DNA of 64,000 nt, taken from Nitrospira sp. (lineage in GTDB: Bacteria; Nitrospirota; Nitrospiria; Nitrospirales; Nitrospiraceae). The DNA is taken from the NCBI GenBank assembly GCA_024998625.1, contig JACOEL010000002.1, positions 186,001 to 250,000 of the forward strand, given 5' to 3'. Made by a program: the position numbers and the translations under genes. Below the pieces are notes generated by a model. It was given only the letters and a program-made list of their open reading frames with translations, did no database searches and was not told where the DNA came from. Of this stretch, positions 20,611 to 30,050 are shown in pieces (the stretch's first letter is position 1; each line of letters opens with the position of its first letter).

Positions 20611-23075
20611 GGCGCCTCCTTTCGCACCCCGGCCCTGTCCGCCGGCAGGGTGATGACGCAGGTCGTGCCCTGGCCCTCCGGACTCTCCAGGCGAATTTCG
20701 CCGCCGAATTTCTTGATCAGCCGCTGGGCGACGGTGAGGCCGAGTCCCGAGCCTTCTCCCTGTCCCTTGGTGGTGTAGAACGGATCGAAGACCTTGCCGA
20801 GATGTTGTTTGGGAATGCCGGGGCCGTTGTCTCGTATTGTGATCGTAATCAGATCGTCCTGTTCTTCTGTGGTCAACCACAGGTCGCCCCGCCCGCTCAT
20901 GGCCTGAATGGCATTGGTGAGGATGTTGATAAATGCCAGGCGAAGCTGGTCGGGCAGCGCCGTCACCGGCGACACCGCCACATAGTGTTTCTGGACGTTC
21001 AGCCCGAGGCAGTCGTGCGAAGTCTGCACAATGGCCAGGGCCTGTTCCAGTTGGGCGGTCACATCCACCGGCACGCGTTGGCTTTTCGATTCGCGGGCGG
21101 CCACTCCGGTGAAGTCCCTGATGATGGCCGCCATCTTCCGGCCGTGTCCGACGATGTCTTGCGCGTACCCCTTGGCGCGAGCCAGGTCCGCTTCCTCCTG
21201 GATCGCCTCCCCGAGGCCCAGAATTCCAAACAGCGGGTTGTTGAGTTCGTGGCCGATGCCGGCGGTCAGCACATCGAGGCTGCCTGATTTCTCAGCTTGA
21301 ATCAGCTGGTCCTGCAACCGGCTTTCGTCGGTGGTATCACGCAACACAAGGCCGAAGCGTTTGCCCGCCCCGCTACGACTTTCCAGCGGAAACCACTCAT
21401 AGTGATACAGGTGCGAGCCGATCCGTAATTCCCGTCGGGCTGAGGGGGGCGCTTGGCTACGGGTTTGATTGAGCGGGTCGCGCGCCTCTTTCAGGGCAGG
21501 CTCCTGGTCCGGGCGGGGCGGCGCGGTCGGTTTGTTTTCTTCAACGAGTCGTAGGTCTCGCCGCAAGGCCTGGAGGTGATCGTCATTCAGCGGGAGCAGG
21601 TCGAACAGCGGGCGGCTCGACCAGCTCTGTTCCTGTGGCTGGATGGCATCCCGGGACGCGCGGTTCATATATTGGACGAGACCTTGCTGGTCGATCATGA
21701 TGATCGGGGTCGGGACGGCGTCGAGCACCTGATCCGTCGATTTTTGGAGGTACTGCACCTCCTGTGTTTTTTCTTCCACCTGGGTGCTCAATCCAGCAAA
21801 GGCGGCTTCGAGTTGTGTGTGCATGCGATTGAATTCGACCGCCAGCTCTTCCAGCTCATCGCCCGTGCGAATCTGGATCGGCTCCTGCAATTCTCCTCGC
21901 CCGATGAGGCGCGCGGCCTCCTGCAGTCGTCTGACCGGCGTTACAATCCGGCTGGCCGCGAAATACCCCAGCGTGGCGAGCAAACCGAGCGCCACCGTCG
22001 CGAGAATCATCATCCACATCATGAGATGCCGGATCGGGGCGAATAGCTCGTCGGAGGATTGCCAAACAAAGGTGTGCCAGGCGCCGTTTTCCAGCGCGCC
22101 GTTCGTGGCGCGACTGGTTTCGGGGAGGGGCGCGAAGCCGATGATGGCGGTGCCCCGGCCGCCGTGTCCGTCGCTGTCGGCAGTGACCCATCCTGGTTGA
22201 CGCACCGTCACCTGGGGAATCAGCGATGCGCCTGAGAGCTGAACGCCGGTCGGCAGGATCGGGCAGCTGAGGACTATGCCTCGGCTATCGATGAGCATCA
22301 CATGGCCGGTCTTCCCGAACCGGATGGGGTGGGTCGAGGGAGAGAAGAATTCCTTGGCATCGATGACCCGGTGGAGGACGCCCACCACTTCATACCGAAG
22401 GCTGTCCATGATCGGCAGGGAAATGCTGAAGACATAGGCCTTGGCCTGTTCGTCGAAGTGCAGATCTTCGATGTAAAGCTGGCCGACTCCTCTGTTGAAC
22501 GAGCCCTTCCACCACGGCCTGTCGGCATGGGAGAAGCCAGGTTTGGTCGTCAGGGCGGCAAAGAGGTTTCCCTGCACATCTGTGATGAACAGCTTCTTGG
22601 TGGCGGCGCGTACGACCTGCGGCAGGAGTTGGTCCGGTTCGCTCTGCGAGCCGGCGTAAAAACCTTGTAAGAGAAGGGCAGTGGAATTTCCTGTGATCGC
22701 TTTGATCGCAGCCGGGTCCCGCGCCTCCCAGCGGGCCCGTTGTTGCACGAGAGTAGGCAGCGCAGCGTTCTGCTCGGAGGTGTGGAGCGCGTCGCGACGA
22801 TGTTCGAGGGCACGCACGACATCTGGGTGGACCGCGATGCGGGAGGTCCTGGCCACCTCCTCCGCTACGAGGAGGTCCAATTTGCGGGCCGCCTCCGTGG
22901 CCAGGGCCTGAAAGCTTTCCCCGCTGACGACCTGGATTTCCTTCGATCCTTGCAGGAAGGCCAAGCTGAGGCCGAGCAGGAGGGGAACCACGCCGACCAT
23001 CAGCATGGACACGATGAGCTTGCGTTTCAGGCCCCACCCGAGGGCGTTCGAGAAGGAGCCCGATGGATTCGTCAT
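20595..23075 (-). CDS. sensor histidine kinase (Cache-like sensor, HAMP, PAS, HisKA, HATPase)
   Basis: N-terminal TM, periplasmic domain, HAMP, PAS, GIGHELNNPLFGIL, GEGSGLGLTVAQRLI. Confidence 0.92.
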   Translation of the reverse strand: MTNPSGSFSNALGWGLKRKLIVSMLMVGVVPLLLGLSLAFLQGSKEIQVVSGESFQALATEAARKLDLLVAEEVARTSRIAVHPDVVRALEHRRDALHTSEQNAALPTLVQQRARWEARDPAAIKAITGNSTALLLQGFYAGSQSEPDQLLPQVVRAATKKLFITDVQGNLFAALTTKPGFSHADRPWWKGSFNRGVGQLYIEDLHFDEQAKAYVFSISLPIMDSLRYEVVGVLHRVIDAKEFFSPSTHPIRFGKTGHVMLIDSRGIVLSCPILPTGVQLSGASLIPQVTVRQPGWVTADSDGHGGRGTAIIGFAPLPETSRATNGALENGAWHTFVWQSSDELFAPIRHLMMWMMILATVALGLLATLGYFAASRIVTPVRRLQEAARLIGRGELQEPIQIRTGDELEELAVEFNRMHTQLEAAFAGLSTQVEEKTQEVQYLQKSTDQVLDAVPTPIIMIDQQGLVQYMNRASRDAIQPQEQSWSSRPLFDLLPLNDDHLQALRRDLRLVEENKPTAPPRPDQEPALKEARDPLNQTRSQAPPSARRELRIGSHLYHYEWFPLESRSGAGKRFGLVLRDTTDESRLQDQLIQAEKSGSLDVLTAGIGHELNNPLFGILGLGEAIQEEADLARAKGYAQDIVGHGRKMAAIIRDFTGVAARESKSQRVPVDVTAQLEQALAIVQTSHDCLGLNVQKHYVAVSPVTALPDQLRLAFINILTNAIQAMSGRGDLWLTTEEQDDLITITIRDNGPGIPKQHLGKVFDPFYTTKGQGEGSGLGLTVAQRLIKKFGGEIRLESPEGQGTTCVITLPADRAGVRKEAPCVSS

Positions 23076-24121
23076 AGTGGCGCGCATGATATGGTCGGCT
23101 GCACCTGTGGAAATTCGATGCGGAAGGTCGTGCCCACGCCCACGTCGCTTTCGACGCAAATGTGACCGTCCATTTTCGAGATCACCGACATCACATTGTA
23201 CAACCCCAACCCTGTGCCTTTCCCGGGAGGTTTGGTGGTGTAGAGTGGTTCAAAGATTTTTGAGAAGGCCTCCTTGGGGATGCCGCACCCTGTATCGCTG
23301 ACCGAGGCGCTGACCAATCCGTCCGGCCCGACAGTGGTTTGGAGCGTCAATGTGCCGTGATCCTTGATGGCTTGGACCGCGTTCGTGATCAGGTTGACGA
23401 AGACATGAAGGAGTTCGTCGGGATTGCCCATCACACTAGCTTCTTCCGCATATCGTTTGACGACCGTGACGTCTTGCAGCGTCACGGCATAACGGGCGAT
23501 TCTCAGTGCCTCGTCCAGTTTGGTGTTGAGGTTGACCATGACCTCTTCGCCGGTGCCGTTGCGTCTGGCGTAGCGGGTCAGGTCGCGACAGATGGCACTG
23601 GTGCGTTTGACGGCCTGTGTGATGTCGCGAGCTTGCTCGTGGACGACCGTGAGGTCCTGTTCTTCTTCCAGATTTTCGGCCAGTCCGAGAATCAACTGCA
23701 GTGGATTGTTGATGTCGTGCGCGATGCCGGCCGCGAAAGACCCCAACCCGGCAAGTTTGTCGGCCTGGAACAATTCAGCTTCCAATTTCGACTGGTGTTG
23801 GACGAGTTTCCAGAGCAGCCTGGTGGCGGCCCCGCTCAGGACCTCGGCGCCGGGACGTTTCAGGGTGTGGATGAGCGGTTCCATGGAGGGGTCGCCGGTC
23901 ACATCCATGATCAGGTTCACACCATGATTCTGGATGAGGTCTTGCACCCGTTCCGCGACCAGCACATTCAGGTCTCGCGCTCGCTTGAGTCCCGGAGCGG
24001 TCGGATCCTTGTCGGCAATCCCCACGATCTCCACATCCGGGATCTGATGGAGTAGATCCAAGAGGGCGGTCCCGCCTTTCCCGGCACCGATGATGGCAAT
24101 TCTCGTCGCGCAGAGTTTCAT
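23072..24121 (-). CDS. histidine kinase with N-terminal Rossmann-like NAD(P)-binding domain
   Basis: MKLCATRIAIIGAGKGGTALLDLLHQIPDVEIVGIADKDP... then GIAHDINNPLQLIL and [15 protein letters not shown]. Confidence 0.88.
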   Translation of the reverse strand: MKLCATRIAIIGAGKGGTALLDLLHQIPDVEIVGIADKDPTAPGLKRARDLNVLVAERVQDLIQNHGVNLIMDVTGDPSMEPLIHTLKRPGAEVLSGAATRLLWKLVQHQSKLEAELFQADKLAGLGSFAAGIAHDINNPLQLILGLAENLEEEQDLTVVHEQARDITQAVKRTSAICRDLTRYARRNGTGEEVMVNLNTKLDEALRIARYAVTLQDVTVVKRYAEEASVMGNPDELLHVFVNLITNAVQAIKDHGTLTLQTTVGPDGLVSASVSDTGCGIPKEAFSKIFEPLYTTKPPGKGTGLGLYNVMSVISKMDGHICVESDVGVGTTFRIEFPQVQPTISCAPL

Positions 24122-24251
24122 GGCCGCATTCCGTGGTTGTTGCGAGGTCCGGTCGGCAGTGAGCCCAGCTGACTCGCACCTTTTCGTCGGGGAGGTCTGG
24201 GAGACCTCCCCGACGTGGAGGGTGTGGCGTTGCCTGTCGGTCTGGGTGACG

Positions 24252-24686
24252 CTAGAGTTGGGCAAGTTCCCGCTGTTCCATCGCTCTGGCCACGGCCGTG
24301 CGGAGCTTTTCCCCTTCGACCGGTTTGACCAGGTAATCGACCACGCCGCTTCGCAAAAAGGAGGTGGCCATGTCGGTGTCTGGGAAGCCGGTCAGCACAA
24401 TGATCGGGACACGCGGCCACTCCTGTTGGAAGTAGGCAATGGCCTCAACCCCGTTGATCTTCGGCATGCGGATGTCGCAGATAAGGACGTCCAGTAGCAG
24501 CCGGTTTTCTCCGGTGTTGATGGCCTCAATGGCTTTTTCACCATTCTCTGCCTCAATGACCTCGTACCCGGCCTTCTGCAAGGTCATGCGAACGACTTTG
24601 CGAATGTCCGGTTCATCATCGACGACGAGTACTCGACCGTTGCAGGCAGACTCACTCATGAAGAACCCCGATTTAAATTCTCCCAT
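24252..24686 (-). CDS. single-domain response regulator
   Basis: RVLVVDDEPDIRKVVRMTL, DVLICDIRMPKINGVEAI, YLVKPVEGEKL. Confidence 0.92.
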   Translation of the reverse strand: MGEFKSGFFMSESACNGRVLVVDDEPDIRKVVRMTLQKAGYEVIEAENGEKAIEAINTGENRLLLDVLICDIRMPKINGVEAIAYFQQEWPRVPIIVLTGFPDTDMATSFLRSGVVDYLVKPVEGEKLRTAVARAMEQRELAQL

Positions 24687-25140
24687 GATCCCCTCCTTGA
24701 TGGTGGTGTCGATTGTTGATGCCATCTGCCGTACTTGCTGCTGAGTAACAGCAACACACATGCCAACGAAGGAAGTCTGAAGAGGGGCGTGATTTCAGTA
24801 CGTTAGAAAAAATAAGTGAGGAGGATGTCCGGCCTAGTGGTTGGGATCCACCAGGCCGGGTGAAATGCACCACCGGCGCCACGATTAGATTGGGAACTGG
24901 AACGATTCAGTAGGCCGGTGGTTGTGGAGCGGACCGGACCGGACCGGTCTCTGAAAAGAGGTGCTACTTAGCCGGGGTGCTGCCGAAGAAATGTAAGTCC
25001 TTTTCGCCCAGGAGATGCGCAGGCGCGACGACATATTCGCCGGCCAGGGCCGCTCGAGACGCATTTTGTCCTGCTGTGCAATGAAATCGGCGGCGGGCAA
25101 GATTGCCTTCGGCTTCGCGTATGCGTTATTCTTCGGAAAG

Positions 25141-25386
25141 ATGATTACCGCCGACGCTGTGACCGCATTCATTCGTCAGGTGTTTCCTGATGCTGCCGTG
25201 ACCGTGATCGATAAGACCGGCACACAGGACCATTTGATTGTACGGGTGACCTCGGGCGGGTTTCTCGGCAAGAATCTGCTGGACCGACATCGGATGGTCT
25301 ACCAGGCCTTGGCCGCTCCGATGAAAGACGGACGTATCCATGCCCTGGAGATTACAGCTAAGACCCCGGAAGAAGTAAACACATAG
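25141..25386 (+). CDS. bolA: BolA family protein
   Basis: VIDKTGTQDHLIVRVTSGGFLGKNLLDRHRMVYQAL; followed by Grx4-type glutaredoxin. Confidence 0.88.
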   Translation: MITADAVTAFIRQVFPDAAVTVIDKTGTQDHLIVRVTSGGFLGKNLLDRHRMVYQALAAPMKDGRIHALEITAKTPEEVNT

Positions 25387-25388
25387 GA

Positions 25389-25733
25389 ATGGTAGAGGAG
25401 GGACAGATGGCTGACCCGATCGAAGAAGAGATTCAGCAAGAAATCAAGGCGAACAAAATTTTGATTTACGGCAAGGGCACCAAAGCCATGCCGATGTGCG
25501 GGTTCACGAGGGAGACCATGCACTTTTTTGAAAAATACGGCTATCCCTACGAGCTCATCGACGTGTTGTCCCAGCCAGCCAAGCGCGAGGCGTTGACCAG
25601 GTTGACGAACTGGCCGACTCTGCCGAAGGTGTTCATCGACGGGCAGTTTTACGGCGACACGGATATTCTGGATCCCATGGAAGCCAAGGGCGAAGTCATG
25701 CCGCTGCTGAAGAAGGCGTTCGGAGCCGAATAA
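25389..25733 (+). CDS. grxD: monothiol glutaredoxin, Grx4 family
   Basis: ILIYGKGTKAMPMCGFTRETMHFF...NWPTLPKVFIDGQFYGDTDIL. Confidence 0.95.
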   Translation: MVEEGQMADPIEEEIQQEIKANKILIYGKGTKAMPMCGFTRETMHFFEKYGYPYELIDVLSQPAKREALTRLTNWPTLPKVFIDGQFYGDTDILDPMEAKGEVMPLLKKAFGAE

Positions 25734-25892
25734 GCGCGCTGGGTCGTCGTCCATTCTTCACGTCGATCCGTCGCCGTCCTTCACGGGCAGTCGGTTGGAT
25801 CCCGGCCTACGTGCGAGTTCTTGACTCCCTCCAGGTTCCTCGTATGTGCTTGCCCGGATTCCCCTTTGCCGATAGAATCCCTCCTGCGTCTC

Positions 25893-27329
25893 ATGAGTGA
25901 GGATTTCCAACCCAAAAGTCCCCTGTGTGTCGATCTTGATGGTACGCTCATCAGGACCGATTTGTTGTGGGAATCGCTGCTGGCGCTGCTGAAGCAGAGT
26001 CCGCTCTCGATCTTTCAGCTTCCCTTCTGGTTGCTGAAAGGCAAAGCCTCTTTCAAACATGAAATTGCCCGCCGGGTGACGCTCGATGCCAGCACGCTTC
26101 CCTACGACCAGGCTCTGGTCGAGTTTCTCTCCAACGAACGCCGGTCCGGCCGTGAACTGGTGCTGGCCACAGCCAGTCATGAGAGTTTTGCCCGTGCCGT
26201 AGCGGCTCATCTCGGGCTGTTCGATGAGCGGGTGTTCGGGAGCGATGCGTCGACCAACCTCAAAGGCGCACGCAAGGTTGCCCTCCTGGTTGAGCGATAC
26301 GGGGCTCGCCGCTTTGCCTATGCGGGAAATTCGAATGCCGATTTACCTGTGTGGGCCGAAGCGAACGAAGCGATCGTCGTGAATGCCTCTGCCGGACTGG
26401 TGAGCCGCGCGCAAACGCTGACGCCGGTGAGTCGTGTGTTCAGCGAGCCGGTGAAATGGCTGAAGCAGGTGGCCAAGGCTTTGCGCGTGCATCAGTGGGC
26501 GAAGAATGTGCTGGTGTTTATCCCGGTGGTCGCCTCGCATCAAATCACCAACCGAATCCTGATGTTGCAGGCCACCCTGGCATTCCTGTCGTTCAGTTTC
26601 TCAGCGTCTTCCGTCTATATCGTCAATGATTGTCTGGACCTCGCTTCCGACCGCCGGCATCCCCGGAAAAAAAACCGCCCCTTTGCTTCCGGCAGTCTTT
26701 CGATTCCGTTCGGGCTTCTCCTGGCTGCAGGTTGTCTTGTGGGGGGGATTTTGCTGGCATTGGCACTGCCCTCGCCATTTCTGCTCGTGCTGGCGGGCTA
26801 TCTGGTGCTGACGACGGGGTATTCCTTTTACCTGAAACAGTTCGTGTTGCTGGATGTGATTGTGTTGGCTCAGCTTTATACCGTGCGAGTGTACGGAGGC
26901 GGGGCTGCGACGGGGGTGGCGCCGTCTCATTGGCTGCTGACGTTTTCGTTGTTTCTCTTCCTGAGTCTTGCCTTGGTGAAGCGGTTTACCGAACTGCGGC
27001 TTACCGGTGAGGCCAAAGGCAAGGAACTGCACGGGCGCGGCTATTGGGTGACGGATTTGGAACATGTGTCGAGTATCGGCACGGCGAGCGGATTGCTGGC
27101 GGTGTTGGTGTTGGCGCTCTACATCAGCAGTAAAGAAGTGCTGCTCCTGTACACGCATGCGGACGTGTTATGGCTGGTGTGTCCCGTGATGCTCTACTGG
27201 ATCAGTCGGGTCTGGATGTTGGCCTACCGGAATCGAATGGACGACGATCCGGTGGTGTTCGCGGTCAAGGATTCAAAAAGTTATCTCATGGCAGCGATCA
27301 TCGGCGCCATTCTCTTTTTTGCCAAGTAA
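25893..27329 (+). CDS. HAD phosphatase-UbiA prenyltransferase fusion
   Basis: HAD motif CVDLDGTLIRTD; UbiA motif NDCLDLASDRRHPRKKNRPFASG. Confidence 0.9.
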   Translation: MSEDFQPKSPLCVDLDGTLIRTDLLWESLLALLKQSPLSIFQLPFWLLKGKASFKHEIARRVTLDASTLPYDQALVEFLSNERRSGRELVLATASHESFARAVAAHLGLFDERVFGSDASTNLKGARKVALLVERYGARRFAYAGNSNADLPVWAEANEAIVVNASAGLVSRAQTLTPVSRVFSEPVKWLKQVAKALRVHQWAKNVLVFIPVVASHQITNRILMLQATLAFLSFSFSASSVYIVNDCLDLASDRRHPRKKNRPFASGSLSIPFGLLLAAGCLVGGILLALALPSPFLLVLAGYLVLTTGYSFYLKQFVLLDVIVLAQLYTVRVYGGGAATGVAPSHWLLTFSLFLFLSLALVKRFTELRLTGEAKGKELHGRGYWVTDLEHVSSIGTASGLLAVLVLALYISSKEVLLLYTHADVLWLVCPVMLYWISRVWMLAYRNRMDDDPVVFAVKDSKSYLMAAIIGAILFFAK

Positions 27330-27338
27330 ACCGTCGAG

Positions 27339-28073
27339 TCAGATGCCCCATCCGCCGCTCAGGTGCAGGTTGGCGCCGTTGACGTAGCGCGCCTCTTCGC
27401 TGAGCAGGTATCGCACGGCCGCGACCGTATCCCCCACGCTCCCGACGTATCCGGCGGGAATTCGTTTGACCACACCGGCGAGTTCCTCGGGTGGTGCGCT
27501 GCCTGAATCGATGAAACCGGGAGAGATGGCGTTGACGGTAATGCCGTAGGGGGCGAGCAGTTTTGCCAGTGTCCTGGTGAGAATTAATACGCCGGCTTTA
27601 GCGATATAGTGCCCCGTCACCTCCGGCTGCGCCACCATCTGGTCCGCATTGGCCATGCTGAAGTTGATGATGCGTCCCTGCTTCCGTGCCTTCATCCCGG
27701 GTGCGACCGCCTGCCCAAGATAAAAAATCGGGTGTAAGTTTCCTTCGAACATGTCGCGCCAGCCCGCCGGCGTCTCGTCGAAGAGATTGACGCGGTGATA
27801 GGGGCCGGCGCCATTGATCAGGGCATCGATCCTGTCCCACCGGCTTTCGACCTGTGAGACCAAGTCGCCGGCGGCCTTCGGGTCGGACACGTTGCATTGT
27901 ACCGCCAAGGCTTGCCCGCCGCGGTCTAGAATGGCCGCGCTGGTTTCTTCCGCGGCTGCTTTGCTGGTGCGGTAGCAGATTGCCACGGACCATTGTTGCG
28001 CGGCGAGATCGAGTGCGATGGCGCGACCGATTCCCTTGGCGCCGCCGGTGATGAGAGCAACTTTATTCGACAT
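27339..28073 (-). CDS. SDR family oxidoreductase
   Basis: MSNKVALITGGAKGIGRAIALDLA, catalytic YIAKAG. Confidence 0.9.
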   Translation of the reverse strand: MSNKVALITGGAKGIGRAIALDLAAQQWSVAICYRTSKAAAEETSAAILDRGGQALAVQCNVSDPKAAGDLVSQVESRWDRIDALINGAGPYHRVNLFDETPAGWRDMFEGNLHPIFYLGQAVAPGMKARKQGRIINFSMANADQMVAQPEVTGHYIAKAGVLILTRTLAKLLAPYGITVNAISPGFIDSGSAPPEELAGVVKRIPAGYVGSVGDTVAAVRYLLSEEARYVNGANLHLSGGWGI

Positions 28074-28084
28074 AGGGAACTCCG

Positions 28085-28837
28085 TTACGTGTGGCGCGCG
28101 CGCAGGCGTTTCGCGAGTAACTCCAGCGTGCCGGCCGTTCGTTGCGAATACACTCGTTCCTGTTTGGGGCGGTTCTTGTCCGCTGCGCAATCATCGATCA
28201 AGGCGTGAAGATCGTCGAGGGTGTCCACGTCGCTCCAGACCGGCAGGAGGGCGGTCTTCAATCCCGCTGCCGCCGCTTTTTGCTGTGTAAGCGCCGTGAC
28301 CTGGTCCGTCGACCAGGGAATATTCGCGAACAGGTCCGGGTGAGGGGCCGTCATGCCGATCAGATAGTAGCCACCGTCTTTCGCCGGACCGAGGACCAGG
28401 TCGTGCCGGGTCAGTGACTGCACGGCATCGCGATAATGGGTCAGGGGCAGCGAGGGTACGTCGGTTCCCACGAGGAAAATGTGCCGGTACCCTCGAGCGA
28501 AGAGCATGCTGAACGCCTGCGCCATCCTGTCTCCGAGGTTGTCGCCTTGTTGATCGAGGAGCGTGACGCCGTGGCGAGCTTCCATGATTCTGAAAAAGAC
28601 ATGCGTGCTGGAGGGCGCACAGGCCAGAAAGCGGTCGATGGGCAGCTTGAACGTATTCACCGCCGTTTTGGTGCGTTCGAGGGTGTCGAGGACGAAGCTG
28701 CCATGAAGTGTGGCGGCCTCGTCTTCGGTCAGACCCGGACAGAGGCGTGTTTTGACCTGTCCCGGAATCGGAGCCTTGGCAAAAATCACCAGGGCTGCCG
28801 AGGTGGGTGATTTGGGGACCGACGGGGAAGCACTCAT
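28085..28837 (-). CDS. TIGR04282/DUF2064 glycosyltransferase
   Basis: ALVIFAKAPIPGQVKTRLCPGLTEDEAATLH; IFLVGTDVPSLPLTHY; DGGYYLIG. Confidence 0.9.
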   Translation of the reverse strand: MSASPSVPKSPTSAALVIFAKAPIPGQVKTRLCPGLTEDEAATLHGSFVLDTLERTKTAVNTFKLPIDRFLACAPSSTHVFFRIMEARHGVTLLDQQGDNLGDRMAQAFSMLFARGYRHIFLVGTDVPSLPLTHYRDAVQSLTRHDLVLGPAKDGGYYLIGMTAPHPDLFANIPWSTDQVTALTQQKAAAAGLKTALLPVWSDVDTLDDLHALIDDCAADKNRPKQERVYSQRTAGTLELLAKRLRARHT

Positions 28838-28841
28838 GGGT

Positions 28842-29678
28842 TCATCTCACAATGGGGTAAAAATGTTGGAGTCGATAGGGGCTGACTCCGATCCAGTACA
28901 GGAAGCGGAGGGTCCACATCAACAGAATTGTGCGGAAAGGGCCGTTCCGTTCCCATCGACGGAAGGCGGTGACGACCTGAGTGCGCAGCGGGGCGAGGCG
29001 TCCTGCCCGTTTGAGGCGGCGGCAGAACTCGATGTCTTCCATCAACGGGATCTCTGCAAAGCGTCCGATCTGCTCGAAGACTTCCCGTCGGACGAAGAGG
29101 GCCTGGTCGCCTGTGGCAATGCCGCTCCAGCGGGAACGCAGATTCATCATACTTCCAACGAGTCGGGCTATCGGACGAGGAGAATCGAAGCGGACGTCGA
29201 AACGTCCGCCGACGCACGCCTTGTCGGACAGAGCGGTGGAGATGGCCTGGCGCGCGTTCGACGGGAGTTGGGTGTCGGCGTGAAGGAATAGGAGCACCTC
29301 GCACCGGTTGCCGGCGGCACCGGCGTTGAGCTGGCGCGCACGTCCCGCCGGAGCCTTCAGGAGACGGACAGCCGGCGAGGCTGGAGCGGGGCCTGAGCAG
29401 GGCCTGCTCTGAAGGTGGCCGGCATGCGACTCCACTACGGCGCAGGTCTGGTCCGAACTGCCGCCGTCCACTATGATCAGATCGTCGAATCCGAGCGTGG
29501 CCGTGCGTGAGAGCGTCTGCCCGATACCGCGGGCTTCATTGAGAACCGGGATGATGACGGCAATGGTCATCGACGCGGAAGGGGAGCAATGAATGTACCA
29601 GCCCGATCTCTGGATGGGCGCGGCGCGGAGTGCTTCAGGTTGCCTGTTTCGGCTCGTTGAACATGAAATACATGACAA
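28842..29678 (-). CDS. TIGR04283 family glycosyltransferase
   Basis: IAVIIPVLNEARGIGQTL, LIIVDGGSSDQT, GNRCEVLLFLHADTQLP, GDQALFVRREVF. Confidence 0.9.
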   Translation of the reverse strand: MSCISCSTSRNRQPEALRAAPIQRSGWYIHCSPSASMTIAVIIPVLNEARGIGQTLSRTATLGFDDLIIVDGGSSDQTCAVVESHAGHLQSRPCSGPAPASPAVRLLKAPAGRARQLNAGAAGNRCEVLLFLHADTQLPSNARQAISTALSDKACVGGRFDVRFDSPRPIARLVGSMMNLRSRWSGIATGDQALFVRREVFEQIGRFAEIPLMEDIEFCRRLKRAGRLAPLRTQVVTAFRRWERNGPFRTILLMWTLRFLYWIGVSPYRLQHFYPIVR

Positions 29679-30048
29679 CGACGACGGTGGACCAGAACAC
29701 TACCTGCTTGTGCCAGAACAGCACTTCGCCATAGTGAAAAAATGCCAGGCTGATCAGGACCGATCCCGCCATCAAGGAGTAACGAATCGTCGGATTTTCG
29801 ACCACGGCATTGGCCCAGACCGCGATACCGCTGAAGTAGATCAGCAGGGGCACGACGTTGATTTCGAACCCTCCGCTGATGGAGAGGAACACATCGAGAA
29901 AGCCGATGAACATCAGGGCTGTGCCGATCATCATTCCGGCGACATGCGCCTGGCGGTCTGAGCCGCTTTCCTCTTCGGGTCCCTCCTGGTTCGAGGAGGG
30001 CCTGGACGGACGGGTCGAAGGATCTGGAAGGTCGCTGGGTGGTGCCAT
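29635..30048 (-). CDS. hypothetical membrane protein
   Basis: Four hydrophobic segments; compact ORF between co-oriented genes. Confidence 0.6.
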   Translation of the reverse strand: MAPPSDLPDPSTRPSRPSSNQEGPEEESGSDRQAHVAGMMIGTALMFIGFLDVFLSISGGFEINVVPLLIYFSGIAVWANAVVENPTIRYSLMAGSVLISLAFFHYGEVLFWHKQVVFWSTVVVVMYFMFNEPKQAT

Positions 30049-30050
30049 GT

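Noticed and set aside
24930-24950. GGACC tandem repeats (ggaccggaccggaccgg)
   Set aside because: Only about three copies of 5 bp; too short to support a functional claim.
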